Below are positions 35,056-48,441 of a stretch of DNA of 64,000 bases, in pieces. The position numbers and the translations under genes were made by a program. Source of the stretch: Typhlomys cinereus (taxonomy: Eukaryota; Chordata; Mammalia; Rodentia; Platacanthomyidae); NCBI GenBank assembly GCA_023101885.1, contig JALPQD010000004.1, positions 16,334,688 through 16,398,687 of the forward strand, written 5' to 3'. How positions within the stretch are numbered: the first letter of the stretch is position 1; every line of letters begins with the position of its first letter. A model generated the notes under the pieces. It worked only from the letters and a program-made list of their open reading frames with translations, was not told the origin of the DNA and searched no databases.

Positions 35056-35350
35056 TTACATGTGATGTTGAATAAGAAATGCCTCTGAGAGATTTGGACT
35101 CATTGTGGTGTTTACATACACCTTCAATGTGAACAGTAAGTCTTTGTGTGATGGAGGCCTGGACTGAATTTGGAGAAACCCAGCTGAGCACAAGCATTCA
35201 TCTCTATGTTTCCTGACTGCAAAACCCCTGCTTCTATTGCCATACCTTCCCCACAATGGTGAATTACATCATTAAATAAATTCTTCTTCTCTTAAGTTGA
35301 TTCCTGTTAAGAATTTTGTTATAACAATTGCAATAGTAACTGAAACATTA
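35056..35350 (+). mobile_element. LTR fragment, MTD/MTE-like (ERVL-MaLR)
   Basis: 'ctgagcacaagcattcatct', 'ctatgtttcctgactgcaaa', 'gccataccttccccacaatg', 'aaataaattcttcttctctt' and 'aattgcaatagtaactgaaa' follow the 3' half of MTD/MTE LTRs (…tgagcacCAGCATTCATCTCTCT…) as I remember it. The left edge is uncertain. Confidence 0.65.
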
Positions 35351-36633
35351 ACTTTACATCAGTTTTGAATTTTGTCTACTTTATTATGATGAGGATTGTC
35401 ATTGTAAATGAAAAGAATTACACATTAGCTGGAGAATACAACTAACAAATATGAAAAATATAAATGTATGATTCTACTAAATAAGATACATTTTGTCTTA
35501 GATAATGTAAAAAGGAATTTGGTAAATAATACATGGACAGTTAAGAAACAGAACCTGAGTCAGACAGAATACAATGTTATGCACCAGAAGTCTGAAATTT
35601 TTCACAGGATAAAATGCAAATGTGATGGACCAACTTGTCACATCAGGTAAGAGGCAGCAGAGGCAAGGGAGGGACTGCCCACTAACCTCAGAACCTCTAC
35701 CCTTCCCCATCCCACTGACGACCAGGCCACGGGACAGTCATATCACACAATCAGTAGATCCCATCCAAATTCAGAGCAATTTTCTCAGCAGCAGCCAAAG
35801 TCGTCAACCTCATCTGACTCAGAACTAAAAACAACTAACAAAGAAAGCAGTCATGGTCTTGTGGATTGGGAAATTAAACTCCCTAATCCAAATAAGGCCC
35901 TTTGTTTTCTTAAATACAATTTTACTGGAATGTATTGACACTTATGTGTTCATACTAGGAATATGAATACTTTTGCACTACATTGAAAAGAGTTCAATAG
36001 TTAGAATTATGTTTTCTATCTCTCAATGCCTATTACAGTCATTGTATAGCCTTTTAGACAAACTTTAGACAAAAAGTTTGCTAGCTTTTTTCCTAGTTAA
36101 TGACTGTTGAACAATAATATGCCACTTTTTAGGTAATGTGTATATTTCTAAAATTCTTGATAATAATTCATTCTATTTTATTAAATGATGCAAAGTTTGA
36201 TGCTTCTCTTACCTAAATTATTAATGTAATATTAATTTATTAATAATGTAATATTAATTACAAAGTACTTAATATTCCTATGTAATAAAAATAGGTAATT
36301 TCAGTAGTTGTTTTTATATCCAAAGCTGTGTTTTAGTATAGATCAGTTCCACTATGAATTATATTTGATGAAATTCTGTTTTTATCCTTAACTACTAAAA
36401 GGCATAAAGAATTCCATAGTTCAGGAAACTTAGAAGAAAATGATCTACATTTCTTTGCCTACTTTGTAGATTCATTCACAGAATGGAATACCAAAGACTA
36501 GAAAATCTTTGAGAACAATTTTGATGCACTTTAATAATAACCCTCTTAGACAAAACTTCATTCTACTTCTACTTTCTTCTAGATATGATTTCTGTCTTAT
36601 TAAATTTGTGGGATATTTATGCAATGTGAGGGT
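35351..36633. other. Unassigned AT-rich DNA
   Basis: Nothing recognised. Confidence 0.4.
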
Positions 36634-37200
36634 TGTTAGGCCCAAAACCTGCTCTCTGGATGATACATTAGCAAATGAACTGGCTGTTGAGTGACTCCTC
36701 CCTTGGGGGGTTGAGTTTGCCTCTTGTCTGCAAGACAATGGCAGGCCTAACTCCCCCCTTTGGGAGTAGAGAGAACTTCCAGGTTGTTTGGGTTGCTTCT
36801 GTTTCTCTTAAAAACTGTCTGGGCTGTTCCTCCCCCAACAGTTCTTTCCTGCTTATCTAGATATGCTTATTCATGGACCAAATAACTCTGTTTTGAGGCA
36901 TACATTCCTTTCTCTTTTAGCAACGAGGCGCCATGTCTGTTTAGCATACCTGGTGACATGTCTGGTCCCATAACAAGTGGATGTAACCAAAATGTATGCG
37001 CATTACATAATCCTGTAAAGAATTTGGCCCTGCTTCTTGATTATAAAACCCATGTGTGTTATAATAAATTTGGCTTGGATAATAAGAGGACATCCAAAGC
37101 TCCCTCTGACCCAAAGCCTGAAACTTTTAATTCCTACTACTCCCACTTCAGTTTCCTGCATTTGTAGGTCTGGGTTCATACTGGTTCGTGGGCCTAGACA
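36634..37200 (+). mobile_element. Solo retroviral LTR
   Basis: Starts TGTTAGGCCC and ends GGGCCTAGACA, a near-perfect terminal inverted repeat with TG...CA ends. Internally there is a polyadenylation signal aataaa at about 37,063 and a T/C-rich U3-like start. No matching 4-6-bp duplication lies immediately outside, but caatgtgagg (36,622) and caatgtaagg (37,199) form a near-identical 10-bp direct repeat at the edges. Composition is clearly less AT-rich than the flanks. No viral genes are present. ERV class is not assigned. Confidence 0.65.
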
Positions 37201-38049
37201 ATGTAAGGTGTTTGGAGTCTATAACAAGAGAAATAAAGAACATGAGACTTTAAATTGCCATCTTAGTTTCATACTGAGCTAAATACTCTATTGAAATGTA
37301 GTGAACCAAAAGTCAGTATTCAAATGGATACCTTTCTTATCTGTTGGCTTTCTAAACATTATTTGTATGGACGATTATAAAATTTACATGTTCTTTGATG
37401 TCAACACATTCATTTTTTTGTTTAGCAACAGAAAGATACTTGATAAATGAAGTTTGACTACATCTTTAGATAAAAATTCCAATGTTCTGTTTGATTGACT
37501 GACTATTACGCTTTACTTATTCAAAGTGATACCATTCTAGACATTGTTCTAGATTAGGAAGCTACATAGATAAGAATAGAAGATATTCCTACATCCTATT
37601 AAAGAATATTGAAGCACTAGTAGTGAAGATTTAGCCACAAACATGTGACTTTGGGAAACAAATATGGAGTATTTGTATTGCTAAGACCATAAAATTATTC
37701 ACATATCGTATTAATATTGACAAAATCAGCAATAAATATATCTGGCACTGAACTTTATAAAAATAATTAAAATGAAGTGAATTTGAAGAAAAAAATCTTA
37801 TTTTTTTATTATTTGGGAGCTTACCTAGTTTCAATTATTCTAAACGTCCATAACACTTTATTTCAATACTATTAGAGGTATTCAGCAAAGAAGCAAATTT
37901 TAATTCAGCAAATAAGCAAATTTTTAGTCATATGTAGAGAGTCCTACATCTCTATAAAATATGGTAGTTGTTTTTCTAAACCTTATGCAGATCTGACTTT
38001 CCTTTGCTCTTGATAATAATGTACTTGTCATATCTTCTCATTAAAGAAG
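37201..38049. other. Unassigned AT-rich DNA
   Basis: Nothing recognised. Confidence 0.4.
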
Positions 38050-38427
38050 TGTTGGGCCTCTTTACCAGGCCTGAGGCCTGCTGGAACTTCCTGAGCCTGG
38101 CTAGAGTTTCAGGACCTGACTTTAGGTTTTGAATCTCATCTCTTTCGTTTACCTGGAATGATGTCACATCTATTCATTCACCTTCTGGTCACTTATTCAC
38201 TTTCTATTGGTTACCCCATAATCACACCACCCCTCATCCTTCCCCCCGCTGCACACTCTATATAATTCACCCCCCTGTTTAATAAAGTTGAGTTCCTGCT
38301 TTGACAGACCTCCCGGCTCCGTTGTGTTTGTTGGGCCACGACACTCATCATCCGCTCAGCCCCACGGTCGCCAGGCTGGTCCTGTCGTCCCTAGCCGCAC
38401 TACCTGCAGTGGCCCCAGAGTACTGCA
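38050..38427 (+). mobile_element. Retroviral LTR (ERVK-like), related to 13,081-14,268
   Basis: Starts TGTTGGGCC. It holds a TATA box (tctatataattc, about 38,258), the polyadenylation signal aataaa (38,281) and the U5-like motif ttgagttcctgctttgacag, which matches tgagttcctgcttgac in the LTR at 13,081-14,268. The best right edge is a CA at 38,427, where aagaac follows against aagaag before the left end (5 of 6 match). The right edge is a guess, and sequence up to about 38,570 could belong to it. C/G-rich for this window. Confidence 0.6.
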
Positions 38428-39326
38428 AAGAACTTACTGTTCTGCAGATTGGGTGAGTGGATCCCAGAGTGGGCCTGCTTGTGGGTCTGCTTATGAGCAG
38501 ACCTTTATCTATGGAATCCTGGCCCTTGGGTTGCCATTCCAACCCCACAGACAATTACACACAGGAAATAAATCCAATTAGATGATTTCATACAATACCA
38601 ACTTTAAAACATATATAGAGAAAAGGCTTCTGAAAGGCAAAATAATAATCATGTCACAGACCTGTCTGAGAAGCATCAACACAATTCTATAGAGAGAACA
38701 CTAGAATCATTACTTTTTTTCAACAAGTGGATGTCCAAACACTTGCTACCTAACACAAAGAAAAACTTAGACATTATTAACATCATCTAAGTGCTGAAGA
38801 ATAGAATATAAGAGTGACTTCAAGTAAAACTAAAATCAACATCTACTAATCCTTAAAATGGCAACATCTCACAGGAAAAAAACAGAAAAAACATAAGACT
38901 TTAAGAAAACATGTCTCCTGTCAAGACCACTGAATCCAAGGCTTCAGATCCCATATGGGAAAGCCCATTGGAAGGTAACCAAGAGAACAATAACCAAGAA
39001 AATGAAGATTGATTTCAAATATGTTTAAACAGCTCTAAGAAGACATAGATAAATGCCTAAACACATTTCAAGTTCTGAATGAACACAAATTCCAACTCAA
39101 ATTATTTTATCCAGCAAAATTATTGGTTATAAAAGAAGTTGAAAGAAAAGTATTCCATGATAAAAACAAACTGAAAGACTATATGGGCACTAAGCCAGGG
39201 CTACAGAGAATATTGGAAGACATGCTCAAGATGGAAGAGAAAGATAAACACATCAAACAAGTTAAACAAAGATAACAAAATGAACAAGATAAACAAAATA
39301 TCATGAACCAATGAACACTTATCAAA

Positions 39327-42300
39327 AATAATTTTAAATGTCAATGGGCTTAACTCTGCAATCAAGAGACACAAGATTACAACTTTGATCAAACATCATG
39401 ACCAATAAAATCTCTGCCTTCAAGAAACAAACCTCACCTTCAAAGATTAAACACTTTCTCAGGTAAAAGATGGTCAAAAGTACTCCAAGTGAATGGAAAG
39501 AGGAAACAAGCAGTAGTTGCCATCTTAATATTGACAAAATAGACTTCAAACTAAAGCAAACCATATGGATACTATATCTTAATAGAGGGAAAATTCCAGC
39601 AAGAAGATCTTACAATCTTAAACAAATATACACCTAACATGGAAGCACCCAAACTAATCAAACAAACACTATAGGAGACAACAATCTCAGTCTTAGGAGG
39701 AGACATCAATAATCCACTCACACCACTGGACAGGTCAGTGGGCCAAAAACTAAACAGAGACTGTCTGGAGTGAAATGAAACAATGAATTAAATGGACCTT
39801 AAAGATATCTACAGAAAATTTCATCCACATTCTACTCAACAGCTCATGGGACATTCTCCATAGACCATATACTAGGACACAAATTAAACCTCCTTATATA
39901 CAGAAAAATTGAAATTATTCACTGCATACTATCTAACCATCGTGGAATAAAGATAGACAACTAAAGCAAAGGAAATGATAAAAACAAACTCATATAAGCT
40001 AAATAAAACATTTTTAAACAAGGAATTTGGCAAAAATGAAATAAAGCAAGACATTAAAAACTTTATTGAAGCTAATGAAAATAAAGACACAATTTATCAA
40101 CATTTGTTAGACATATCGAAAGCTGTTCTAAGAGGAATGTTTTTAACACTAAATGCCTACATCACAACAAAGGAAAGATTCTAAGGAAATGGCTTAATGT
40201 TGCACCTGAAAGCCTTAGGATAAAAAGGAGCAAACCAATCTTTAAAAAAGCATATGGGAAAAAATATCAAAGATCTGAGCAGAAATGAATGAAATGCAAC
40301 TGAAAAAGACAATACAAAAAAGTCAATAAAACAAAAAGCTGTTTTTTTAAAAAGGTAAACTAGATTGACTAGCCCTTAGCTTCACTAACCAAAAGAAGAA
40401 AAAAGCCAAATCCACAAAATAAGAAATGAAAAGGGGGAAATTACAACAGATAACTGGAGAAATCCAGTGAATCATAAGGACATAATTTAAAATTTTAAAA
40501 AATTAAAAATACTCTTAAATTGGAAAATCTAAAGACAATATATGAATTCCTAAACACATATGACCAACCAAAATTGACTCAAGATGAAAAGATACATTAA
40601 ACAGGCCAATAACAAGTGATGAAGTTGAAACAGTAGTTACAATTCTTCCAACAATAACAAAAACAAAACAAGGAACACATTGATTCAGTGCAGAATTCTA
40701 TCAGGCCTTCGGAGAACTAACACTACTACTCCTCAAATTATTCCATAAAATAAAGAAAGAAAGATTACTCATGAACTCTTTCTATGAAGCCAATATTATT
40801 CTGATTTCAAAAAAAAGTAATTATAGGCCAATCTCAGTACTGAAAAAAACATATCCAAAAGAACCCACATCATGATCAAGTTGAGCTCATACCAGGAATG
40901 CAAGGATGGTTTCATATACATAAATCAATGAACATGGTTCATCATATACAGAAAACAAAAATCATATGATTCTCTAAGTAGATGTGGAAAAGGACTTTGA
41001 CAAAATCCAACATCACTTCATGACAAAAGTTTTGGAGAAAACAAGAATGGAGGGGACCTATCTCAACTTGATAAAGGTTATATGTGATTAGCTTAAGTGA
41101 GCATCATCCTAAATAAGGAAAAACTTGAAGCATTCCAAATTAGATCTGGAATGAGACAAAGCTGTCCACTGTCACCTTACTGTTCAATATAGTGTTTGAA
41201 ATCCTAGATAGAGAAATAAGGCAAGAGAAGGAAATAAAAGGAATACAGAAAGGTAAGGAAGAAGTTCAAGTATCCCTATTTGCAGATTATAAGATTCTAT
41301 GTTTGAGACATCCACATGACTCCAGCAAATAACTACTGAAATTAATAAACAATTTCAGTTAAGTTGCAGGCTGCAAAATCAACATACAAAAATGAATAGC
41401 CTTCCTGTATACCAGAGATAAACAATCTGAGAAAGAAATAAGAGAATCAATCACATTCACCACAATTGCACTGAAAATAAAATACCTTGGAATAAATTTA
41501 ACTAAGGAAATAAAAGGCCTATATTATGGAAACTACAAAGCATTGCTGAAAGGCATTAAAGATGATACTAGAAAATATAAAGACTTTCCCTGTTCATGGA
41601 TGATATGTAGGATCAATATTGTGAAAATGACCAATGCAATTCTTCACAGATATGGAAAAAAACAACCTCAAAATTCATATGGAAGAAAAAGGTACACAAT
41701 TATTAGCCAAAATAATTTAGAAATAGGAAGATTTCTAGAGGTATTACCATATCAGCTTTCAAATTATATTTCAAAGCTACAGTAATAAGAACAGTTTTGT
41801 ATTTGCACAAAAACAGATGCCAATGGATCAGAACACAGGACCCAGATATAAACTGCCACACATACATGCACTCAATTTTTGATAAAGTTGCCAAATATGC
41901 ACACTGGGGAAAAGATAGCATCTTCAACAAATGGTGTTGGGAAAATTGGACATCTACATGTAGAAGAATAAAAATTGGCTCTTGACTCTTTTCTTATACA
42001 AAAGTCAACTCCAAATGGATCAGAGACCATGATATTTTACTCAAAACTCTGAAACTATTAGAAGAAAGAGTATAAAGTACTCTTTAATTAATAGGCCTAG
42101 GAAAATATTTTCTAAACAGAACAACAAATGCCCAGAGAGTAAGACCAATAATCAACAAATGGGACTTTGTAAAATTAAAAAGCTTCTGTTCTGCAAAAGA
42201 AACTTAAATGTTCAAAAAGACAACCCACAGAATGGGGAAAAAAAATCTTTGCTACCTATGAATCTGACAATGCATTAATCTCCAGAGTAACAAAAACCTA

Positions 42301-42990
42301 AAAAAAAAAAAAAAGAAGAACACCAAGACAGAAAACATTTCAATTAAAAATTGGGTTGTGGACCTAAAAAGGGATTTTAATCAAAATGTCAAACAAATTG
42401 AAATTGAAATGTCAAGCAAGTACCTTAAAAGATGCTCCAGTCCCCTACTTATCAGAGAAATGCAAATTAAAACTACCCTAAAATACCATCTTACCCAGTC
42501 AGAATGCCTAAGATCAAGAACACAAATAACAGAGAATGCTGGGAGAGTCTATGGAGAAAAAAGGACACTTATTCTCTACTGGTGGGAGTATAATCTGGTG
42601 TACCCTTTGTGGAGATCAGAGCGCAAGTTCCTCAGAAAGGTAAAAAATGGAACTGTCATATGACCTAGATATATCACTTCTTAGAATATTTCCAAAGACT
42701 CTATATCTTGTTACAAAGATACTTGTTCACTGTTTATTGCAGCTCTATGAATAAATGGAATCAGCCAATATATCTATGAACAGAAGAATGAATAATGAAA
42801 TGTGGTACATATACACAATGGAATATTACTCCACCATCAGAAAGGATGAGATTATGGAAATTGCTGGTAAATGGATGGAACTGGAAAAGTATTGTGTGAC
42901 ATATGTCAGACACAGAAAGTTAGGCACCACATATTCTCCCTTACATGTGGATGTTAGTACTAATATCCTTGTCAATGTATTTGGATTGGA
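39327..42990 (+). pseudogene. L1 ORF2, decayed
   Basis: Recognisable parts in order: the N-terminal NVNGLNSAIKRHR start near 39,340; CLQETN (endonuclease glutamate) near 39,420; DINNPLT-like near 39,707; a reverse-transcriptase core near 40,880-41,300 with the catalytic FADD box changed to FADY (about 41,280); AFLYTRDKQSEK-like near 41,400; and a C-terminus ending near 42,980 (WYIYTMEYYSTIRKDEIMEI). Many frameshifts and stops break it, so it is not functional. Length is close to that of a full ORF2. Confidence 0.75.
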
Positions 42991-43408
42991 ATCACTGTAA
43001 TAGCCAGAAAATTCAAAAAGGACCAATGAGTGGGAATGTGCTAAGGAATGGTTAGAGTGAAACCTTTTAAAGGGAGATTTAGGATACCAGAACAAGTAGG
43101 GTGAAGGAGGGAATAATTGGGAAAATATGTAGCAGGAAATGACGTGATTGGAGATAGAAGGGACAGAGGGATTTATAGAAAAGCCCTAAGATTGTAAGGA
43201 GTAACCCAAAAAGATCCTCCTACTCGAATAATATGTCAAAAACAATGTCTTTTTAAGAAAGGAACAAAAATAAGCAGTGCCTGTGCAGGGAAGCATAGAG
43301 TGCAGAAACAAACAAACAAAAAAGGCCCTGAGCTGATCCACTTAGGACCCAGTCACAGAATTGTACTAGAAGCAACATGAACACTTGCTGATAAAATAAT
43401 GGTCACAG

Positions 43409-43722
43409 GGGGCTGGAGAGGTGGCTCAGGGGTTAAGCCTCCACCTTGCAGGCGGAAGGTCCTGAGTTCGGATCCCAGATCCCACGTATAGACACCAGGC
43501 GGAAGCGGGGGCGGCCTGCACTTCTGGTCCTGGTAGGGCAGAGCCTGTGAATCCCGGGGCAGAAGGAGGTGGAGGCGTCCATGGTGGTTCGCGAATTCGT
43601 CCGTGGTTCTACACATACATAGACACACACAGACACACACAGGCGCACGCACATGCACACAGTTGAATAAATAATAATAATAATAATAATAAAAATTAAA
43701 AAAAGAACCTTTAAAAATAAAT
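43409..43722 (+). mobile_element. Young tRNA-derived SINE (family A)
   Basis: Complete copy with exact 15-bp target duplication aaataatggtcacag (43,394-43,408 and 43,723-43,737). The tail has (TAA)n then an A-rich segment. Inserted in the L1 3' UTR. Confidence 0.93.
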
Positions 43723-44890
43723 AAATAATGGTCACAGAATTCTTAAAGTCCCTGAAACATTATAGGCATTTGTCATTGCTCTTGGTTGCTCTCCAAAATC
43801 TGTCAGTAAGACCTTTTACTGAAGATGCAACTGGAACTGTTCTGAGGACTTCATCCTTGCTGGATTGCTTACACACTATCAAGGATTAGTGTAGAAGCTG
43901 CGGGGAGAGAAATAGTCACAGGGCCCCTAAACACATAACATCTGTATAGTGCAATAAAAATCACCATAGCAATAGGTGACCTCTAGTGTAATAGTGGCAC
44001 GGGTATCAAGGAAACAGCCAAAAGCTTTCTGAATGAACTCAAGACTCACTTGTCATAATGGTACACATTCTTGTAAATTAAAACAAGAACCTAAAAAATG
44101 GAAGGAAATAGATCTATAGGGAAAATAGTCAATGCACCTATAAGTAGGAAGATAGTACATCAAAGTGCCCTGTAAATAGCTGTTATTATGGCAATAGATT
44201 GGAAGAACACTTAACATTCAGGCTAAAAGTCTTCTATGACAATGGTAGAGAGCATCTTTTAAGGTACTTGCTTGACATTTCAATTTCAATTTGTTTGACA
44301 TTTTGATTAAAATCCCTTTTAGGTCCACAACCCAATATACACAATAGAATATTACTCCACCACTGTCTCCTAGGGACATAAGTAGAGCAGTGAAGTGGAC
44401 AGCAATAGCCAGTAATAACGCAGAGTATCAGTTACTCAGCAAAGCTCACCCAGAATCAGACCAACCTAATATCTCCCCTTTTGAAGACTTTGGGAACATT
44501 GCAGAAGAGCGGGGGTGAGGTTGCAAGAACCTAAAGATGGGAAGGTTTATCATTGGATAAGACATTCAAATCAAGGCAGGACTGCTGCATCTAGGAACTC
44601 ACTACATTGAAACTTGTCCTTCCCAGATCTGCATAATGCTGACGTACTAACATGCTGCCATAGACTACCTAGGAACTTAAAAATGATAACAACATACAGT
44701 AGAAACCTTGGAGTCTTCACCCACAAGAGTAGACAAGCCAGGGATCCCTAGAAGCACACAGGCAGGAGGTTGGAAGGGAGTGGGAGGGATTGATTAAAGG
44801 GAGGGAGGAAATAGGAGGGAGGGTGCATGGATGGAAGCAGGGATTAGTACTCAATATGCTTGTAAAATTAGAAAAAAATAGTTAAAATTA

Positions 44891-45285
44891 AGAAAAATTT
44901 AAAAAATACAAAACTGTATTGAGAAGTCAGATTTGTTGTTACACTTCTGCAAACTCATCTTCCTAACCACAAAAGCTGAAAAATTCTGATTTAGAGACTA
45001 GCATGGGCAGAAAAAATATTATTTTATTTAATATTAACTCATATGTATATATAAAATGTTGAATAAAAATAATGTCCCTATATTCCTAGGCATTTTTCAA
45101 ACTATGTTTTGTGCCATTAGTATACAACTGTCTTGTTTTTATAACAATAGCATTCCATTTATTTTTACTAACCACTTGGATCTTAATTTTTTCTTAGCTT
45201 AAATATACAGAAGTGATCTGTCAATGGATCTATATTTCCCAAGAAACTTTAATAAATAGTGTAAAATTGTACTCAATCCAGATAA
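44891..45285. other. Unassigned AT-rich DNA
   Basis: Nothing recognised. Confidence 0.4.
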
Positions 45286-45460
45286 GGGTTTTGCAATGGT
45301 TACTCTTAACTATTGCTGTGAGAGAACACCCAAAGTCAGGAAACTTAAGGAAGAAAGGGAGATTTATTCAGCTTAGGGTTCCAGAGGGAAGGTATAGTCT
45401 CTCCAAGCAGAGGTGACATGGCTGGCTGGCCTGGAAAAGGCTGCAATGCTACTAACATGT
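45286..45460 (-). mobile_element. MaLR LTR fragment, MTD-like
   Basis: 'ctattgctgtgagagaacac', 'aaacttaaggaagaaaggga', 'tttattcagcttagggttcc' and 'cagagggaaggtatag' match the reversed 3' half of an MTD-like LTR. Edges unclear; the SINE at 45,478 follows directly. Confidence 0.55.
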
Positions 45461-45477
45461 AAGAATTTCAATATTTG

Positions 45478-45786
45478 GGCTGGAGAGGTGGCTCAGGGGT
45501 TAAGCCTCCGCCTTGCAGGCGGAAGGTCCTGAGTTCGGATCCCAGATCCCACGTATAGACGCCAGGTGGAAGCGGGGGCGGCCTGCGCTTCCGGTCCTGG
45601 TAGGGCGGAGCCTGTGAATCCCGGGGCAGAAGGAAGTGGAGGTGTCCATGGTGGTTCACGAATTCGTCCGTGGTTCTACACATACACAGACACACACACA
45701 CACAGACACACACACGCGCGCACATACACACGCACATGCGCACAGTTGAATAAATAATAATAATAAAAAAAATTAAAAAAAAAAAA
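45478..45786 (+). mobile_element. Young tRNA-derived SINE (family A)
   Basis: Complete copy with exact 17-bp target duplication aagaatttcaatatttg (45,461-45,477 and 45,787-45,803). Near-consensus body, CA-rich tract with CGCGCG, A-rich tail. Confidence 0.94.
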
Positions 45787-45803
45787 AAGAATTTCAATAT
45801 TTG

Positions 45804-48426
45804 CCTATACCATTACTAGCTATTGTACCCAATCTAGAATTGTTACTTGGTGTTGGGAAAAGAATGTGAACATGTTTAGGATATTATCTCAGGATTGCAA
45901 ACATCATACAAACTTTGCACAAATATTAGTATAAATCCCTCTAACTCACTAAAATTCGCTAAACATTTTCATACTCTGATAAATGGCAAAGTTCTCTTTT
46001 ATGATATATTGGGGTTGTCAGGTGGATAATGGTCAATTTAGAGCTCCTTCTAAAAGTATCATTTCCAAATATAGAGAAAGAAACAGAAAATAGACAAGGA
46101 GTACAAGTTAAATGATTTAACACATTAAAATAGCCTGATAGTATGATAAAATATTTAAATTGTCAGTAAAATATTATGGTATATTAAATTAAAATGATGC
46201 ATGGTGGTCATTGATTTTGTCATTTATAATTGCTAGCCTGTAAAAATAATCCAAGTATAAGGATTAGCTAAATAAATTTATAGCCCGACAACAGCAAGGC
46301 AAGGAAATGTTAAGCATGAATCTTACTTTCAGGTCTGATAGGAAGCTCAGAAAAGCATAGTACTTTTGATGTGATCCACTATTCAGATATGGGGCAAGCA
46401 CTCTAGTGACACATATTTTGAGGCAGAACTATAAAGCTCTGAATGAATGATGGTTTCTAAGGGAGGAATTTAGGTGTGGGATTAGAAATTGGATTAGAAT
46501 TAATTTCATAGGTACTATAAAACTATAAAAGGAAGAGCACAGCAAAAATCTTTCTCCACAAAGTGTATTTATCCCAACTTTAAACTCAGAAAGGATCCAA
46601 AAATCCAATTTGGTCACAGTTGAGATAAGTTATCTTTAGGATATGAAAAAGTTGTTTCTCTAGAGATTTTTTTTCTTCTGTATCGAAAAGTTAGACATTT
46701 AGTTCCAGATTTGGGAAACAGTTTCAATCATATCACTCAGGAGAGACTAGCTGAATTTAATTGGGAATATTATAAAGTATATTTAGAAGTCAGCAAAAGA
46801 AAAAATAATTTCCACCTATATTGTGATAGATAGCTTATCTGATTATGAAATGATAGTCTAGGAATAGCAAATTTCCAGGAATCATGAGATCTAGTAAATC
46901 TTTTAACAGGGTTAAATGTCTTCGAATTGGTCTTGGGGTTGCTGAGGTTGTAGAAGATTCAGTTCAGTCTTGAACTTACCCTTCATATTTGTCCTCAATC
47001 TACCAGCAGTACAGGAAGTGTAGCACTGCTGGGATCCAATGTTTTCAGTGTCACAGTCACTGCACGTGAGGAGCACTTATACCATAAACCACTGTCTGGT
47101 ATTTGAATCATCCATGCCAGCATTCCTCTCAGTTTCTCTAAAGCATGTATGTGCTCCTCATACACTCACTTTCTATGTGAGTCGGTGCCTGGAAATTTGT
47201 TGCAGATATGGAATGAACATAATGTTAATCATGAAGAATTATTGGGAAAGAAAAATGGATGTTCATTGTATTTATGTATGCATGCATCCATATATATGTT
47301 CAAATCTAGTTAGTTAACATTTAGAAGTTATAACCAGCAATTTTAAAACTTGATGTAATTTATTGATCAATAAAATTGACCAAAAAACATTGAGCAACAT
47401 TTCCACTATCCCATTTTTAAAAATCAAAGAATGTGCATACTAAAAAGAATGTGGCTTTAAATTAGTCCCATCTTGTCCTTGTGCTTTTTTTCTATTGAAA
47501 TTTAAAAATCAATGTAGTCAACATAAAATGCACAAAAGTAATGGAAGTATAGTGAATGCTGAAAGACAAAGTGATACTCATGTTTCAAATACTAAATTTT
47601 AAATGTGGTGGATACATAATAACTATATCAAAAATGTGTGTATTTCTCACAGGTCGAAATTCGACTTACCATATATGTCATAGGAAAAGAAAAGGTATAT
47701 TTTGTTCTGTTTACATGTTTGGTTTCCATATATGAACTTGATATTTTGAAGATTTTTTTATACATTTTTAAAATGAATTTTCTAAGTTGTTCCAGATCTC
47801 ACTTCCTAGAAAGCTGTTCTAACTTATATGCTGATAAATCAGCTAAAGGTTCCATCAATCCTCATTTCAAAAAGACTTTGCATTTATTTCTTGAATCTGT
47901 ATTTCAACTATTTTATACACAGAGATATAATACTGGTAAATATTCTATGCACAGATACATGTTTATGTTCTTAGAAATATTTTATTTAATTTTTACTGAG
48001 ATGGCAGAAGTAGATAAATTCTTATTGCTTATATGTGTACGTCAAAGGATAATTTTTATTAAAGTCTGTTTTCTCCTTTCTCTAATTAGACTCCTAGGTC
48101 AAAGTCAGTTTGACAGGTTTGTATATGGATTCCTTTACTCGGTGACTTTTTGTCAGTCCCATGTATTACATTTTATTACCTTTCTTTCTTTCTGCATTAG
48201 TTCTCTTTCCAATGCAAGTGTCCTTTCACTGATGTTTCACCAACAAAATCTGTCTCACAAGCTTGATGAAAATTGACAGAACTAATTGCAGCACAATGTC
48301 TAGAAAGACATTGATGGACATGGGCAGTTTCAGAATGTTACTCTTGTTGTTTTTTACATTTCTTTTCTTTCTGTGAAACATCTGATTTGGAAACACTTTG
48401 TCACTCCTGGGAAGGTTTATTTCAGT
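45804..48426. other. Unassigned AT-rich DNA with a 212-codon open frame
   Basis: About 2.6 kb without a recognised repeat. On the plus strand 47,638-48,276 is open for 212 codons, the longest frame in the window. The predicted protein is rich in Phe, Leu, Ile and Ser, as expected from translating T-rich DNA, and I recognise no domain. I do not call it a gene. Confidence 0.4.
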
Positions 48427-48441
48427 AAGACAAGGGAACTC

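Larger units (their letters stand above)
38581..44890 (+). mobile_element. Long decayed L1
   Basis: Plus-strand L1 with a remnant of ORF1 (about 38,900-39,280), ORF2 (39,327-42,990) and a long 3' UTR that includes Lx-like blocks near 43,760-44,080 and a G-rich tract near 44,765-44,830, ending in an A-rich stretch. ORF1 seems internally deleted: N-terminal-like sequence near 38,910-39,000 is followed at once by C-terminal-like sequence (YPAKL... near 39,110). A young SINE sits in the 3' UTR at 43,409. The left boundary is uncertain. Confidence 0.72.

Noticed and set aside
35456..35830. Short opposed frames near a less AT-rich patch as a possible exon
   Set aside because: No splice context, domain or codon bias was visible.
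36634..38427. Two LTRs about 1.4 kb apart considered as the ends of one provirus
   Set aside because: Their sequences and terminal motifs differ (TGTTAGGCCC versus TGTTGGGCC with unrelated interiors), and the DNA between them shows no retroviral genes.
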